A stretch of DNA of 64,000 nucleotides from Skermanella aerolata KACC 11604 (GTDB lineage Bacteria; Pseudomonadota; Alphaproteobacteria; Azospirillales; Azospirillaceae): contig NZ_AVFK01000021.1 in NCBI RefSeq assembly GCF_000936425.1, positions 62,001-126,000 of the forward strand. The letters run 5' to 3'. Position 1 is the first letter of the stretch. Every line of letters starts with the position of its first letter. The translations under genes were made by a program, and so were the position numbers. Positions 9,248 to 19,621 of the stretch are shown here, one piece after another. The notes under the pieces are model-generated. The model made no database searches, had not been told where the DNA came from, and saw nothing but the letters and a program-made list of their open reading frames with translations.

Positions 9248-10414
9248 ATGAAGACGCTTCAGCGTATCGGAACTCTGGGATTCGGAACCCTGGCCCTGAT
9301 GGGCGCGCTGATGAACAGCGCCGCCGCCCAATCCACCGTCAAGATCGGCATCCCCGTAGGCCTCAGCGGCGCCAACAGCGTGGTGGCGCCCTCGGTCGTG
9401 CAGTCCAGCCAGCTTGCTGCCGACGAGATCAACGCGGCGGGCGGCATTCTTGGGAAGAAGGTGGAACTGGTGGTCGCCGACGACGGCAGCGGCGCGCAGG
9501 GCGCGCAGCGCGCCTTCAACTCGCTGGTCTTCCAGGACGATGTCGACGTCCTGATCTCGATGGAGACGAGTGCGGCCCGCAACGCCGGCTTGCCGATCGT
9601 CAACCGAGCGGGTAAGCCCTTCATCTACACGTCCTTCTACGAGGGACGGTCGTGCAGCCCCAACATGTTCGTCCCCGCCTGGGTGCCGGACCAGCAGGTC
9701 AAGCCGGTCGTCGATCACTTCACCGACACGCTGAAGGCCAAGACCTTCTACCTGATCGGCAGCGACTATAACTTCGGCCGGGGAATGCTGGAGTTCACCC
9801 GCAAGTACATCGAAGAGAGAGGCGGCCGGGTCCTGGGCGAGGAATACCTGCCGATGGACGGCTCCGACTGGACCTCGATCATCAGCGACCTGAGATCCAA
9901 GAACCCCAACGCCCTGATCACCTCGACCGCCGGCGGCGCTCCCAACGTCACCCTGACCAAGCAGTTGCGGAACGCCGGCATCAAGATCCCCTACGGCAAC
10001 CTCGCCGTGGACGAAGGCACCGCGAAGACGATGGGCGCCGATGCGACCGATATGTTCATCTCGCAGTCCTACATGACCGGCATCGCCAGTGCCGAGAACA
10101 AGAAGTTCCTCGACGCGATGCAGAAGAAGTTCGGCGGCGAGCTGAAGACGCCGAACGACCTCTCGGTCCCCCAGTACGAGGCGATCTACCTGTATAAGGC
10201 CGCCGCCGAGAAGGCCGGCTCGACCGATGCCGAAGACGTCATCGAAGCCCTTCCCGAAGTGTCCTTTACTGGACCGCGCGGCAATATCCAGATGAACAAG
10301 CAGCACCATACGCCGCTGACGATGTATCTGGGTCAGGTCAAGGACGGCGGCAGCGTCGAGGTCATCAAGACCTTCGAGAACGTCGATCCCGGCGAGCAGT
10401 GCCCTAACCTCTGA
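9248..10414 (+). CDS. Periplasmic substrate-binding protein of a Liv/amide-type ABC importer
   Basis: This 388-residue protein has a signal peptide (MKTLQRIGTLGFGTLALMGA, cleavage near AAAQS). The mature part is typical of the type-I periplasmic binding fold used for branched-chain amino acids, urea and amides (VKIGIPVGLSGANSV, AADEINAAGGILGKKVEL, DDGSGAQGAQRAF). The RBS AGGGAAAAG precedes the ATG. Its position directly upstream of livH-, livMG- and livF-like genes makes it the ligand receptor of that transporter. Residues such as YEGRSCSPNMFVPAW resemble the urea/short-amide receptors (FmdD/UrtA-like group) more than LivK. With the flanking amidohydrolases, this suggests an amide- or urea-like ligand. 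Family confidence is high, ligand confidence low. Confidence 0.9.
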   Translation: MKTLQRIGTLGFGTLALMGALMNSAAAQSTVKIGIPVGLSGANSVVAPSVVQSSQLAADEINAAGGILGKKVELVVADDGSGAQGAQRAFNSLVFQDDVDVLISMETSAARNAGLPIVNRAGKPFIYTSFYEGRSCSPNMFVPAWVPDQQVKPVVDHFTDTLKAKTFYLIGSDYNFGRGMLEFTRKYIEERGGRVLGEEYLPMDGSDWTSIISDLRSKNPNALITSTAGGAPNVTLTKQLRNAGIKIPYGNLAVDEGTAKTMGADATDMFISQSYMTGIASAENKKFLDAMQKKFGGELKTPNDLSVPQYEAIYLYKAAAEKAGSTDAEDVIEALPEVSFTGPRGNIQMNKQHHTPLTMYLGQVKDGGSVEVIKTFENVDPGEQCPNL

Positions 10415-10491
10415 CCGTCGTTTCACGAGGGCGGGCAGCACCCGAACCGCCGCCCGCCTCATCTTCCGATGCGGCAAGAAACGGAACCCGG

Positions 10492-11320
10492 ATGGCGATC
10501 CTTCTGCTCGACATCCTGACGACGGCCTCGATGCTCTTCATCGTGGCCGCCGGCTTGATGATCATCCTCGGCGTCATGAAGCTGATCAACTTCGCCCATG
10601 GCGCCTTCCTTACCGTGGGCGGTTACGCCGCCCACGTCGTCACGGCCCACGGCTTCAGCCCCTGGCTGACCATACCGGCCGCCGCCGCCTTCGGGTTCGT
10701 CCTCGGCGTCGTGGTCGAACGCGTGGTGGTGCGTCCGCTCTATTCCAGGCCGCTGGACGCCATCCTGGCGACCTGGGGGCTCGGCATCATCATAGCGCAG
10801 GTGATCGTCTTCGCCTTCGGGCGGGAAGTGCAGTTCGCCCAGAGCCCGATTTCCGGAACGGTCGATCTGTTCGGCACCGGCTATTCGTCGTGGCGGCTGA
10901 TCCTGATCGCGGTCGCGGTCGTCCTTGGCCTTCTGCTGACGGCGCTGCTCTACCTGACCCGCTTCGGCCTCAACGCCCGGGCCGTCATCATGAACGAGAA
11001 CCTCGCGCGTGGCCTCGGCATCGACAGCATCCGGGTGCGTGCCATGACCTTCGGGCTGGGCGCTGCCTTGGCCTGCGCCGCGGGCGCGCTGATCACGCCG
11101 CTGCTGTCGGTCGATCCCAACATGGGCCTGCCCTGGCTGGTCAACTCGTTCATGCTGGTGCTCGTCTCCGGCATCGCCATTCCGGGTCTGGCCCTGGCCT
11201 CCCTGGTCCTGGGCGGCGCCCAGGTCCTGGTCAGCACCTTCGTCAGTCCCATCATCGGCGGAATCACCATCGTCGTGCTCGCGGCCGTCATCCTGCGCAT
11301 CAAACCTCAAGGACTCTCCC

Positions 11321-11328
<8 letters not shown>
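10492..11328 (+). CDS. LivH-type ABC transporter permease
   Basis: This 278-residue integral membrane protein is built of hydrophobic helices. The characteristic LivH/UrtB stretch GVMKLINFAHGAFLTVGGYAA lies near the N-terminus, and a cytoplasmic coupling region ARAVIMNENLARGLGIDSIRVR contacts the ATPase. It would form half of the transmembrane channel with the LivM part of the next gene. Its last 8 bp overlap the GTG start of livMG, indicating translational coupling. Confidence 0.93.
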
Positions 11329-13155
<1,827 letters not shown>

Positions 13156-13159
<4 letters not shown>

Positions 13160-13887
13160 GCGGGGTGACGAACCAATCCGCAGGCGAAGCCCGGCTCCAA
13201 GTTGCGGGATTGAGTAGCGGATACGGACCGGTGACCGTCGTCCGCGACGTCTCGTTCTCGATAGCGCCGGGCGAGATCCTTGTCATCCTCGGCAAGAACG
13301 GCATGGGCAAGTCGACGCTGCTGAAGACCATCATGGGCTTCATCCGCGCCAAGAGCGGTTCGGTCCGCCTGGACGGCAGCGAGATCGCCAACCGTGCGCC
13401 CCATCTCAACGCTCGCGAGGCGCTGGCCTATACCCCGCAGGAATACGCGATCTTCCAGGACCTCACGGTCGAGGAGAACCTTCGGCTGGGAGTGACCGAG
13501 GACCGTCTGCTGGGCGCGAGGATGGGCGAGGTCGAAGCGGCCTTCCCGGTCATCGCCAAACGCTTCAAGCAGCGGGCAGGCACGCTCAGCGGCGGCGAGC
13601 AGAAGATGCTGCTGCTGTCGCGCAGCCTTGTCTCCCGCCCGAAGATCATGCTGATCGACGAGATATCCGAAGGCTTGCAGCCGTCCATGGTCAACCGGAT
13701 GGCCCAGGTCCTCCGTTCGACCAGCGCCGAGAAGGGCGTCGCCATCCTGCTGGTCGAGCAGAACCTGCCCTTCGCGCTGTCCGTCGCCGACCGCTACGCG
13801 ATCCTGAAGATCGGCGAGATCGTCGAGCAGGGCGACGTGGCCCACGCCGATACCGCCGCGACGCTGGAGCGGCATTTGCGCATCTGA
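13156..13887 (+). CDS. LivF-type ABC transporter ATP-binding protein
   Basis: This 243-residue single ATPase domain has Walker A GKNGMGKSTLLK, Q-loop PQEYAIFQDLTVEENL, signature LSGGEQKMLLLSRSL and Walker B IMLIDEISEGLQP. It has the size and sequence style of LivF/UrtE. The ATG overlaps the stop of the livMG fusion (ATGA), so it is translationally coupled. It would power import as a heterodimer with the LivG half of the upstream protein. Confidence 0.94.
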
Positions 13888-13908
13888 AGCGGAGGAGCTG
13901 GACTGTAT

Positions 13909-14664
13909 ATGAGCCCCACCAGAAGTATCGAAGCAAATACCTTCTCGATCGTCGCCCGCTGCGCTTCCACCGGCGAGTCCGGGGTCGCCGTCGCCTCCGC
14001 CGTCCCGGCGGTCGGTTCGATCTGCCCCTTCCTCCGCGCCGGCGTCGGGGCGGTCAGCACCCAGTCCTGGGTCAACCCGTATCTGGCCGTTCGCATCCTG
14101 GATGCCATGCAGGCGGGCAGCGACGCCCAGTCCGCCCTGGACAAGGCCTTGGCCGAGGACGGCGAGGCGAACCTTCGGCAAGTCGGCGTGGTGGATGCAT
14201 CAGGCGGTTCCGCTTCCTGGACCGGCGCCGACTGCACCCCATGGCACGGCGAAGCGAAGGGCAGGGACTTCGCGGCGCAGGGCAACATGCTGACGGGAGC
14301 ACCCGTGATCGCCGCCATGGCCGAGACGTTCCAGCGGACGGCCGGCCAACCTCTGGAAGACCGCCTGATGGCCTGCCTTGAAGCCGCCCAGGCGGCGGGC
14401 GGCGACAAGCGGGGCCGCCAGTCCGCCGCCTTGGTCGTGTTCGGTGCGGAGGCCTATGCCAAGCTGGATGTCCGGGTCGATGAGGACCCGGACCCAATCC
14501 CCCGGCTGCGCCGGACCTTCGATGTCGCCAAGGCGCAGCTGCTTCCCTTCATCGCCGGAATGCCCAAGCGCGACGGCGGCAGCGCGTTTCCCCCTGAAGT
14601 GATGGACCTCCTGCTGCTGTCGCCGCCCGACCGGCCGGCGGGCGGCGGGAGCGCCAAGCCATGA
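13909..14664 (+). CDS. DUF1028 family protein (Ntn-hydrolase-like)
   Basis: This 251-residue protein shows the DUF1028 landmarks: NTFSIVARCASTGESGVAVAS, then VGSICPFLRAGVGAVSTQS, then GNMLTGAPVIAAM. The family has an Ntn-hydrolase-like fold and is often found beside amidases and peptide or amide importers, but no reaction has been firmly assigned. The first 15 residues precede the usual onset FSIVAR, where a Ntn nucleophile might be expected after processing, so the exact start is unsure. The RBS is weak (GGAGGAG, 12 bp upstream of the ATG). It lies between livF and the AtzG-like gene, whose ATG overlaps its stop. A role in the same amide pathway is inferred from location. Confidence 0.85.
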   Translation: MSPTRSIEANTFSIVARCASTGESGVAVASAVPAVGSICPFLRAGVGAVSTQSWVNPYLAVRILDAMQAGSDAQSALDKALAEDGEANLRQVGVVDASGGSASWTGADCTPWHGEAKGRDFAAQGNMLTGAPVIAAMAETFQRTAGQPLEDRLMACLEAAQAAGGDKRGRQSAALVVFGAEAYAKLDVRVDEDPDPIPRLRRTFDVAKAQLLPFIAGMPKRDGGSAFPPEVMDLLLLSPPDRPAGGGSAKP

Positions 14665-14846
14665 CGGAGAACCTCATGACGGAGAGCCCTGCGGACCCCG
14701 AAACGCTGATCGCGACGGAGCGCCTGACCGAAGTCCGCGAGGCCTTCAAGGTCATCTCCCGCGAGATCGAAAAGCTGCGCGGCCTTGAGTTGGGCGACCG
14801 CCATCCGGCGGTCGTGTTCCGCCCAATGCGGAAGGAGCCACGCTGA
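14661..14846 (+). CDS. AtzG-like small amidase subunit (DUF4089-like)
   Basis: This is a 61-residue hydrophilic, helical protein. Its C-terminal segment (LTEVREAFKVISREIEKLRG followed by LELGDRHPAVVFRP) resembles AtzG, the 68-residue partner of the biuret-pathway amidase AtzE, which has GatC-like architecture. Its ATG overlaps the DUF1028 stop, and its own stop overlaps the amidase ATG by 1 bp (TGATG). The tight coupling and the order small subunit then amidase match the AtzG-AtzE and GatC-GatA arrangements. The inference is that it stabilises the next protein as a heteromeric amidase. An internal ATG at codon 6 is an alternative start. Confidence 0.75.
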   Translation: MTENLMTESPADPETLIATERLTEVREAFKVISREIEKLRGLELGDRHPAVVFRPMRKEPR

Positions 14847-16231
14847 TGCGCGTAGAAGACGCCATGCACCAGCCGATCCGGGAAGTCGCGGAGGCGATCC
14901 GGACCGGCGCGCTTTCTCCCGTCGAACTGACGACGGCCTATCTCGACCGCATTGCGCAGAAGGACAAAGACCTCCACGCCTTCGTCCACATCGCGTCCGA
15001 CGCCCTGGATCAAGCCAAGTTGCTGGAAGCCGCCGCCAGGGAAGGGCGCATCGCAGGCCCGCTCCACGGAATCCCGCTAGCGATCAAGGACAACTACCTG
15101 ACGGCTGATATGCCGACGCGGGCCGGCACCGAAGCCACGATCGAGTTCGCCAACGCCGAAGGGGCGGCGGTCCGCAAGCTTCGCGAAGCCGGCGCCATCC
15201 TGCTCGGCAAGACCAGGATGCACGAGTTCGCCTGGGGCATGGAGACGCCGCCGGCCCGCAACCCGTTCGACACCGACAGGGTGCCCGGCGGCTCCAGCGG
15301 CGGGTCGGGTATAGCGGTCGCCGCCGGGTTCGCGATGGCGGCGCTCGGGTCCGACACGGGCGGTTCGATCCGCATCCCGGCCAGCCTTTGCGGCACGGTC
15401 GGCATCAAGCCGACCTTCGGCCGGATCGGACGCTCCGGCATCGTTCCCCATAGCTGGTCGCTGGACCACGCCGGTCCCCTTACCCGCACCGTCGCCGACG
15501 CGGCGCTGCTGGTCGATATCATGTCCGGATACGATCCGGCCGATGCCGGTTCAGCGAACGAACCGCCGACCGACCTCCAGCCCGCCCTTACCGCCGGGGC
15601 CTCCGGTCTGCGGGTCGGCGTCTGCCGCAACCACTTCTTCGAAGCGCTGGACGACGAGGTCGCGGCATCCGTCGAAACGACGATCTCCAGCCTCGCGGCC
15701 CAGAGCGCCGAGGTGGTCGAGTTCGAGGTGCCGGAACTGGCCTATGGCCTGGGCGCCATCTTCGCGATCGAACTGGCGTCCTCGACCTCCTACCATCTCC
15801 ATCACCTCATGGCGGGCCGGACATCGGCCTATCAGAAAGACGTCCGCCTGCTGGTCGAGATGGGACGTTTCGTCACCGCATCCGACTACCTCCAGGCAGA
15901 GCGCTACCGCACGATGCTGGCGGAGAAGTTCCTCCCGGTCTTCGCCGATGTCGATGTCGTCGTCGGCCCGACGATGCCGCTGACGGCGTGGCGCTCGGGC
16001 CAGCGCGAAGTCGAACTCGGCGGCAAGCGTGAAAGCGTGCTGGAGACGTCGTGGCGGTTCACCTATCCCTGGAACCTGCTGGGCCTGCCTGCGATCAGCC
16101 TGCCCTGCGGCTACGACCGCAACGGTCTGCCCATCGGCTTCCAGATCGCGGGAGCGGCATTCGACGAAGCCAGCGTGATCAGAACTGCGGCCATCGTGGA
16201 GCGGACGGTCAAGACGCACCATTGCTTCTGA
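14846..16231 (+). CDS. Amidase-signature enzyme, AtzE-like
   Basis: This 461-residue protein has the complete Ser-cisSer-Lys machinery. The Lys is in AIKDNYLTADMPTRAGT, the cis-Ser in PGGSSGGSG and the nucleophile Ser in GSDTGGSIRIPASLCG. Size and motif spacing are normal. It hydrolyses a carboxamide to carboxylate plus ammonia in the cytoplasm. The 1-bp overlap with the upstream AtzG-like gene suggests that the two form a complex, as for AtzE-AtzG (1-carboxybiuret hydrolase). Whether the substrate is carboxybiuret or another amide cannot be told from motifs. GatA is the main alternative, but no gatB or gatC neighbours are present. Confidence 0.9.
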   Translation: MRVEDAMHQPIREVAEAIRTGALSPVELTTAYLDRIAQKDKDLHAFVHIASDALDQAKLLEAAAREGRIAGPLHGIPLAIKDNYLTADMPTRAGTEATIEFANAEGAAVRKLREAGAILLGKTRMHEFAWGMETPPARNPFDTDRVPGGSSGGSGIAVAAGFAMAALGSDTGGSIRIPASLCGTVGIKPTFGRIGRSGIVPHSWSLDHAGPLTRTVADAALLVDIMSGYDPADAGSANEPPTDLQPALTAGASGLRVGVCRNHFFEALDDEVAASVETTISSLAAQSAEVVEFEVPELAYGLGAIFAIELASSTSYHLHHLMAGRTSAYQKDVRLLVEMGRFVTASDYLQAERYRTMLAEKFLPVFADVDVVVGPTMPLTAWRSGQREVELGGKRESVLETSWRFTYPWNLLGLPAISLPCGYDRNGLPIGFQIAGAAFDEASVIRTAAIVERTVKTHHCF

Positions 16232-16255
16232 CAGGACCCGACAACCTGGAAATCG

Positions 16256-16303
16256 TAAGCGCCGAAGTTCTTAAGCACCAAGGTTCGTAAGCGCTAAGGA
16301 GAA
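16256..16303. repeat. Three imperfect 16-bp tandem repeats between the two amidase genes
   Basis: TAAGCGCCGAAGTTCT (16256), TAAGCACCAAGGTTCG (16272) and TAAGCGCTAAGGAGAA (16288) follow each other at exact 16-bp spacing. The third unit supplies the Shine-Dalgarno AAGGAGA of the downstream amidase. The array fills most of the 76-bp intergenic gap. Confidence 0.65.
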
Positions 16304-16307
16304 AGCA

Positions 16308-17714
16308 TTGACGTCCACCAGCCTGCACTATGAACCCCTGACTGTCGTGTCGGAGCGCATCCGGCGCCGCGAAGTCTCGCCGGTCGAAGTCACCGGCGCC
16401 ATGCTCGACCGCATCGGCGAACTCGACAGCCGCTATCACAGCTATGCGACGGTGCTTGCCGACAGGGCCATGGACCGGGCGAAGACGGCGGAGGCCGAGA
16501 TCGCCAAGGGCATTTGGCGTGGTCCGCTGCACGGCGTGCCGCTCGCCCTCAAGGATCTCTGCTATACGACCTTCAGCCCCAGCGCCGGCGGCACGACGAT
16601 GCACAGGGAGTTCACGCCTCCCTACAACGCGACGGTGGTCGACCGGCTGGAACAGGCCGGAGCCGTCACGCTCGGCAAGCTCAAGATGACCGAAGGCGCC
16701 TATACCAGTCACCACCCCGACGATCAGGCGCCGCTCAATCCCTGGAACACGGGCTATTGGGTCGGATCGTCCTCGACCGGGTCGGGCGTCGCGACGGCGG
16801 CGGGACTTTGCTACGGATCGCTCGGCTCCGACACGGGAGGCTCGATCCGGTTCCCCTCCGCCACCTGCGGTCTGACGGGCATCAAGCCGACTTGGGGACG
16901 GGTCAGCCGCCATGGCGTGTTCCCGCTTGCCGATTCACTGGACCATGTCGGTCCGATGGCGCGGACGGCGGCGGACGCGGCGGCACTCCTCGGCGCGATC
17001 GCCGGAGCCGATCCAAACGATCCGACGGCGCTTCAGGACCCGGTGCCGGACTATCTGGCGAACCTCGGCACCGGCATCCGGGGCCTCACGATCGGTATCG
17101 ACCGTTCCTATGCCAACGACGGCATCGACGGCGAAGTCGTCGCCGCCTTGAACGAGGCCGAACGCGTCCTGGTCTCGCTCGGCGCCAAGATCCGCGACGT
17201 CCGGATACCTCCGTTCGAGAAGCTCGTCAGCCTATGGATTCCCATGTGCTCGGTCGAGACGGCCATCGCCCACAACCACACCTATCCGGCACGCGCGTCG
17301 GAGTACGGACCCGACCTCAAGGCGCTGATCGACCAGGGCCGCTCGCTGACCGGCATCGAAGTGGGGGAGATCAATCACGAGCGCCTGAAGTTCTCGGGCG
17401 GCCTCGCCGCCGTCTTCCAGGAGATCGACCTGCTCCTGATCCCGACGATGCCGATGACCGTTCCAAGCCTTGCCAGGATGAGCGAGTACGGCGAGGACCC
17501 GAGCGTCCTCAACGGCATCCTCCGCTTCACGGCCCCCTTCGACTTCACCGGCAGTCCGACGATAACGCTGCCCAACGGGATCGACCACGGCGGCATGCCG
17601 CTGAGCATGCAGCTTGTCGGGCGGCACGTAAGCGAGGACCTGCTCGTCCGCGCCGGTCACGCCTATCAGTCCGTCACCGACTGGCATACCCGCCGCCCGC
17701 CGGATCTCGCCTGA
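16308..17714 (+). CDS. Second amidase-signature enzyme
   Basis: This 468-residue amidase has a catalytic Lys in ALKDLCYTTF, a cis-Ser in the variant glycine-serine loop GSSSTGSGVAT (first Gly replaced, most enzymes have GGSSGGS) and a nucleophile Ser in GSDTGGSIRFPSATCGL. The start is TTG at 16308, with AAGGAGA 6-8 bp upstream and sequence onset TSTSLHYEPLTVVSERI. The substrate pocket differs clearly from the preceding AtzE-like enzyme, which suggests a second, different amide step. No small subunit gene precedes it. It ends the plus-strand gene string. Confidence 0.9.
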   Translation: MTSTSLHYEPLTVVSERIRRREVSPVEVTGAMLDRIGELDSRYHSYATVLADRAMDRAKTAEAEIAKGIWRGPLHGVPLALKDLCYTTFSPSAGGTTMHREFTPPYNATVVDRLEQAGAVTLGKLKMTEGAYTSHHPDDQAPLNPWNTGYWVGSSSTGSGVATAAGLCYGSLGSDTGGSIRFPSATCGLTGIKPTWGRVSRHGVFPLADSLDHVGPMARTAADAAALLGAIAGADPNDPTALQDPVPDYLANLGTGIRGLTIGIDRSYANDGIDGEVVAALNEAERVLVSLGAKIRDVRIPPFEKLVSLWIPMCSVETAIAHNHTYPARASEYGPDLKALIDQGRSLTGIEVGEINHERLKFSGGLAAVFQEIDLLLIPTMPMTVPSLARMSEYGEDPSVLNGILRFTAPFDFTGSPTITLPNGIDHGGMPLSMQLVGRHVSEDLLVRAGHAYQSVTDWHTRRPPDLA

Positions 17715-17720
17715 AGCTTG

Positions 17721-17751
17721 GCCCGGTGCCGGCTCTGATCCGGCACCGGGC
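17721..17751. terminator. Stem-loop between convergent amidase and M20 genes
   Basis: Perfect 12-bp arms GCCCGGTGCCGG (17721-17732) and CCGGCACCGGGC (17740-17751) flank a 7-bp loop. The structure sits 7 bp after the amidase stop and touches the M20 stop codon, so it can serve both transcripts. There is no T-tract. Confidence 0.6.
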
Positions 17752-19367
17752 TACGATGACAGCACCCGTCGCGCTATTTCCCCGACCAGATCCGGCAACA
17801 CGTCGAAAGCGTAGGGCACGGACAGGCGTTCCAGCCGCGTATGATAATCACGACCCCACGGTCCCGCATTGACGATGGGAACGCCGCCCAGCGCCGGCCC
17901 GTCGGGCCAGACGATCCCCGCGCCCCACGGCGGCGTATTCATCGCGATGACCGGCACAGCTCCCTCGTCCGCCTGACCCAGGAAACTCATGTCCGAGATG
18001 CCGGGGAAGAATTGCAGCAGCCGGATGCTCGTGCCGTGACGTTCGGCCACCGCCGCCACGGCATCGGCGCAGGCCGCCTCGAGCCGGCGGGCATCCGGAT
18101 CGTTTCCCAGGCTGGTCGCCAGATAGGGCATAGATGCGAAACCCAGGACTACGGCGGGACCGGACCGTCCGCTCAGGTCCCAGGCCCGCTCGGTGACGAT
18201 GCGGCTCTGCTCCGGAAGATCGATCCCCCGTGCCGCCGCCTCCCGCGCCGTGGCGGCCAGCGCTTCGGCCGCAGCCTCGCCCCGGCCCTCCACCTCCCGC
18301 CTGAGAGCGTCGAATGTCAGCACCGGCACGCCGCCCAGCGCCGCGCCGGACCGTTCGCCGAGCCGGTCCATGAAGGTGCGCGCGGTCCGGTCGGCAAGCC
18401 GCTCCAGGATGCCGAGCACCTCGCCCGGTCCGCGACGCTGGGTCATTACGTTCCAGAACATCCAGACGCGCTCGGGGGTCGTCACGTTGTAGCCCTGCTT
18501 GGTATCCTTCATGCCGAGCAGCGTCACCCCGGCCGCGGTTTCGCCGCCCGTCCGCTCCAGCAGTTCGGGCGCCCATTCCACTTCGGCGGCAAGGGCGCCG
18601 GCCAGCGCGCAGGCACCGACGCCGCGAAAGGCATCGGACGCGTGCGTCGCCCTGCCGACCACCAGGGCACTCGGGAGCAACTTGCCGATGGTCCCCAGGG
18701 CGACCGCCCTGCCGGCGCTGCCGTCGCCGTCGTCCACGAGGGCGTCCAGGTTGATCGCGGCGACGATGTCCAGCCCTCGTTCCCGCCCCAGCTCCACCAG
18801 CGCAGCCGCAGCGGCACGCGCTCCGGCGGAGTTCACCTCCTCGTCCGGCACGGCCAGGAACAGCAGGTTGCCGGCCTGGTCCGGATCGGCGGCGGCGTCC
18901 TCCATCGCGGCAAGCCCGGCCGCGAGCCCGGCCTTCATGTCCAGCAACCCCCGGCCGGGCAGGAAGTCCGGGCCTTCCAGATCAACCGACGCCAGCCTTT
19001 CGGCGGCCGTCGCGGCCTCCCTGCGCAATCGCTCCGCCAGCGCCGGCTTCAGCGCCTCAGGCCGGCAGGCAAGGGGTGCCAGTTCGCCGTAATCGTCGAG
19101 GCCCACCGTATCGAAATGCCCGGTCAGCACGACCGTCCGCGTCCCCCGGCCCCTCAGCAGCGCACAGACGCAAGCCCGTTCCGGATGCCCGCCCGGCACC
19201 GGAACCGTCCAGATGTCCTCATGCCTGCCGGCGAACAGCGAACTCGCCCGCAGCAGGCCCACCAGACGCCCGGCGAAGCCGGCCTCGCCGTCCGTCCCGG
19301 TTACGCTCTGGATTTCCGTCAAGGCCATGGCCCAACGGGCGGCGGACGTGTCCTGGAGGGTGCTCAT
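17751..19367 (-). CDS. M20 family metallo-amidohydrolase, RocB-like
   Basis: This 538-residue protein has a full set of M20 metal-ligand motifs: GHFDTVGLDDYG, GLLDMKAGLAAGLA, and VPDEEVNSAG with the catalytic Glu. It is longer than typical M20 deacylases and matches the RocB (arginine-utilisation protein) size. The family consists of di-zinc peptidases, deacylases and carbamoyl hydrolases. It is convergent with the amide-utilisation string, separated only by a shared stem-loop. A role in the same catabolic route is plausible but rests on position. The ATG at 19367 gives the canonical onset; its RBS is poor. Confidence 0.85.
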   Translation of the reverse strand: MSTLQDTSAARWAMALTEIQSVTGTDGEAGFAGRLVGLLRASSLFAGRHEDIWTVPVPGGHPERACVCALLRGRGTRTVVLTGHFDTVGLDDYGELAPLACRPEALKPALAERLRREAATAAERLASVDLEGPDFLPGRGLLDMKAGLAAGLAAMEDAAADPDQAGNLLFLAVPDEEVNSAGARAAAAALVELGRERGLDIVAAINLDALVDDGDGSAGRAVALGTIGKLLPSALVVGRATHASDAFRGVGACALAGALAAEVEWAPELLERTGGETAAGVTLLGMKDTKQGYNVTTPERVWMFWNVMTQRRGPGEVLGILERLADRTARTFMDRLGERSGAALGGVPVLTFDALRREVEGRGEAAAEALAATAREAAARGIDLPEQSRIVTERAWDLSGRSGPAVVLGFASMPYLATSLGNDPDARRLEAACADAVAAVAERHGTSIRLLQFFPGISDMSFLGQADEGAVPVIAMNTPPWGAGIVWPDGPALGGVPIVNAGPWGRDYHTRLERLSVPYAFDVLPDLVGEIARRVLSS

Positions 19368-19621
19368 GCGATCGGTTCCCGCTTGCTGTCGACCACGCCG
19401 TGACCGGGAGGTCTATTCCCACGAACATACCAGCAACCCGGCGGCGCTTGGTTTCATTCCGTTCGGAGTGATGAAACGCGGCACAGGAGGGCGGGTGGCG
19501 CCGGTGTCGTCACCGTGGAAATACCATAGGCGAACCTCTTTCGGCATGGCCCTTCACCTACCAACTATCGCGCAGACAACCATTCGCAGTGGACTTTTTT
19601 GATCGCGGTCAGGAGCAGTTC

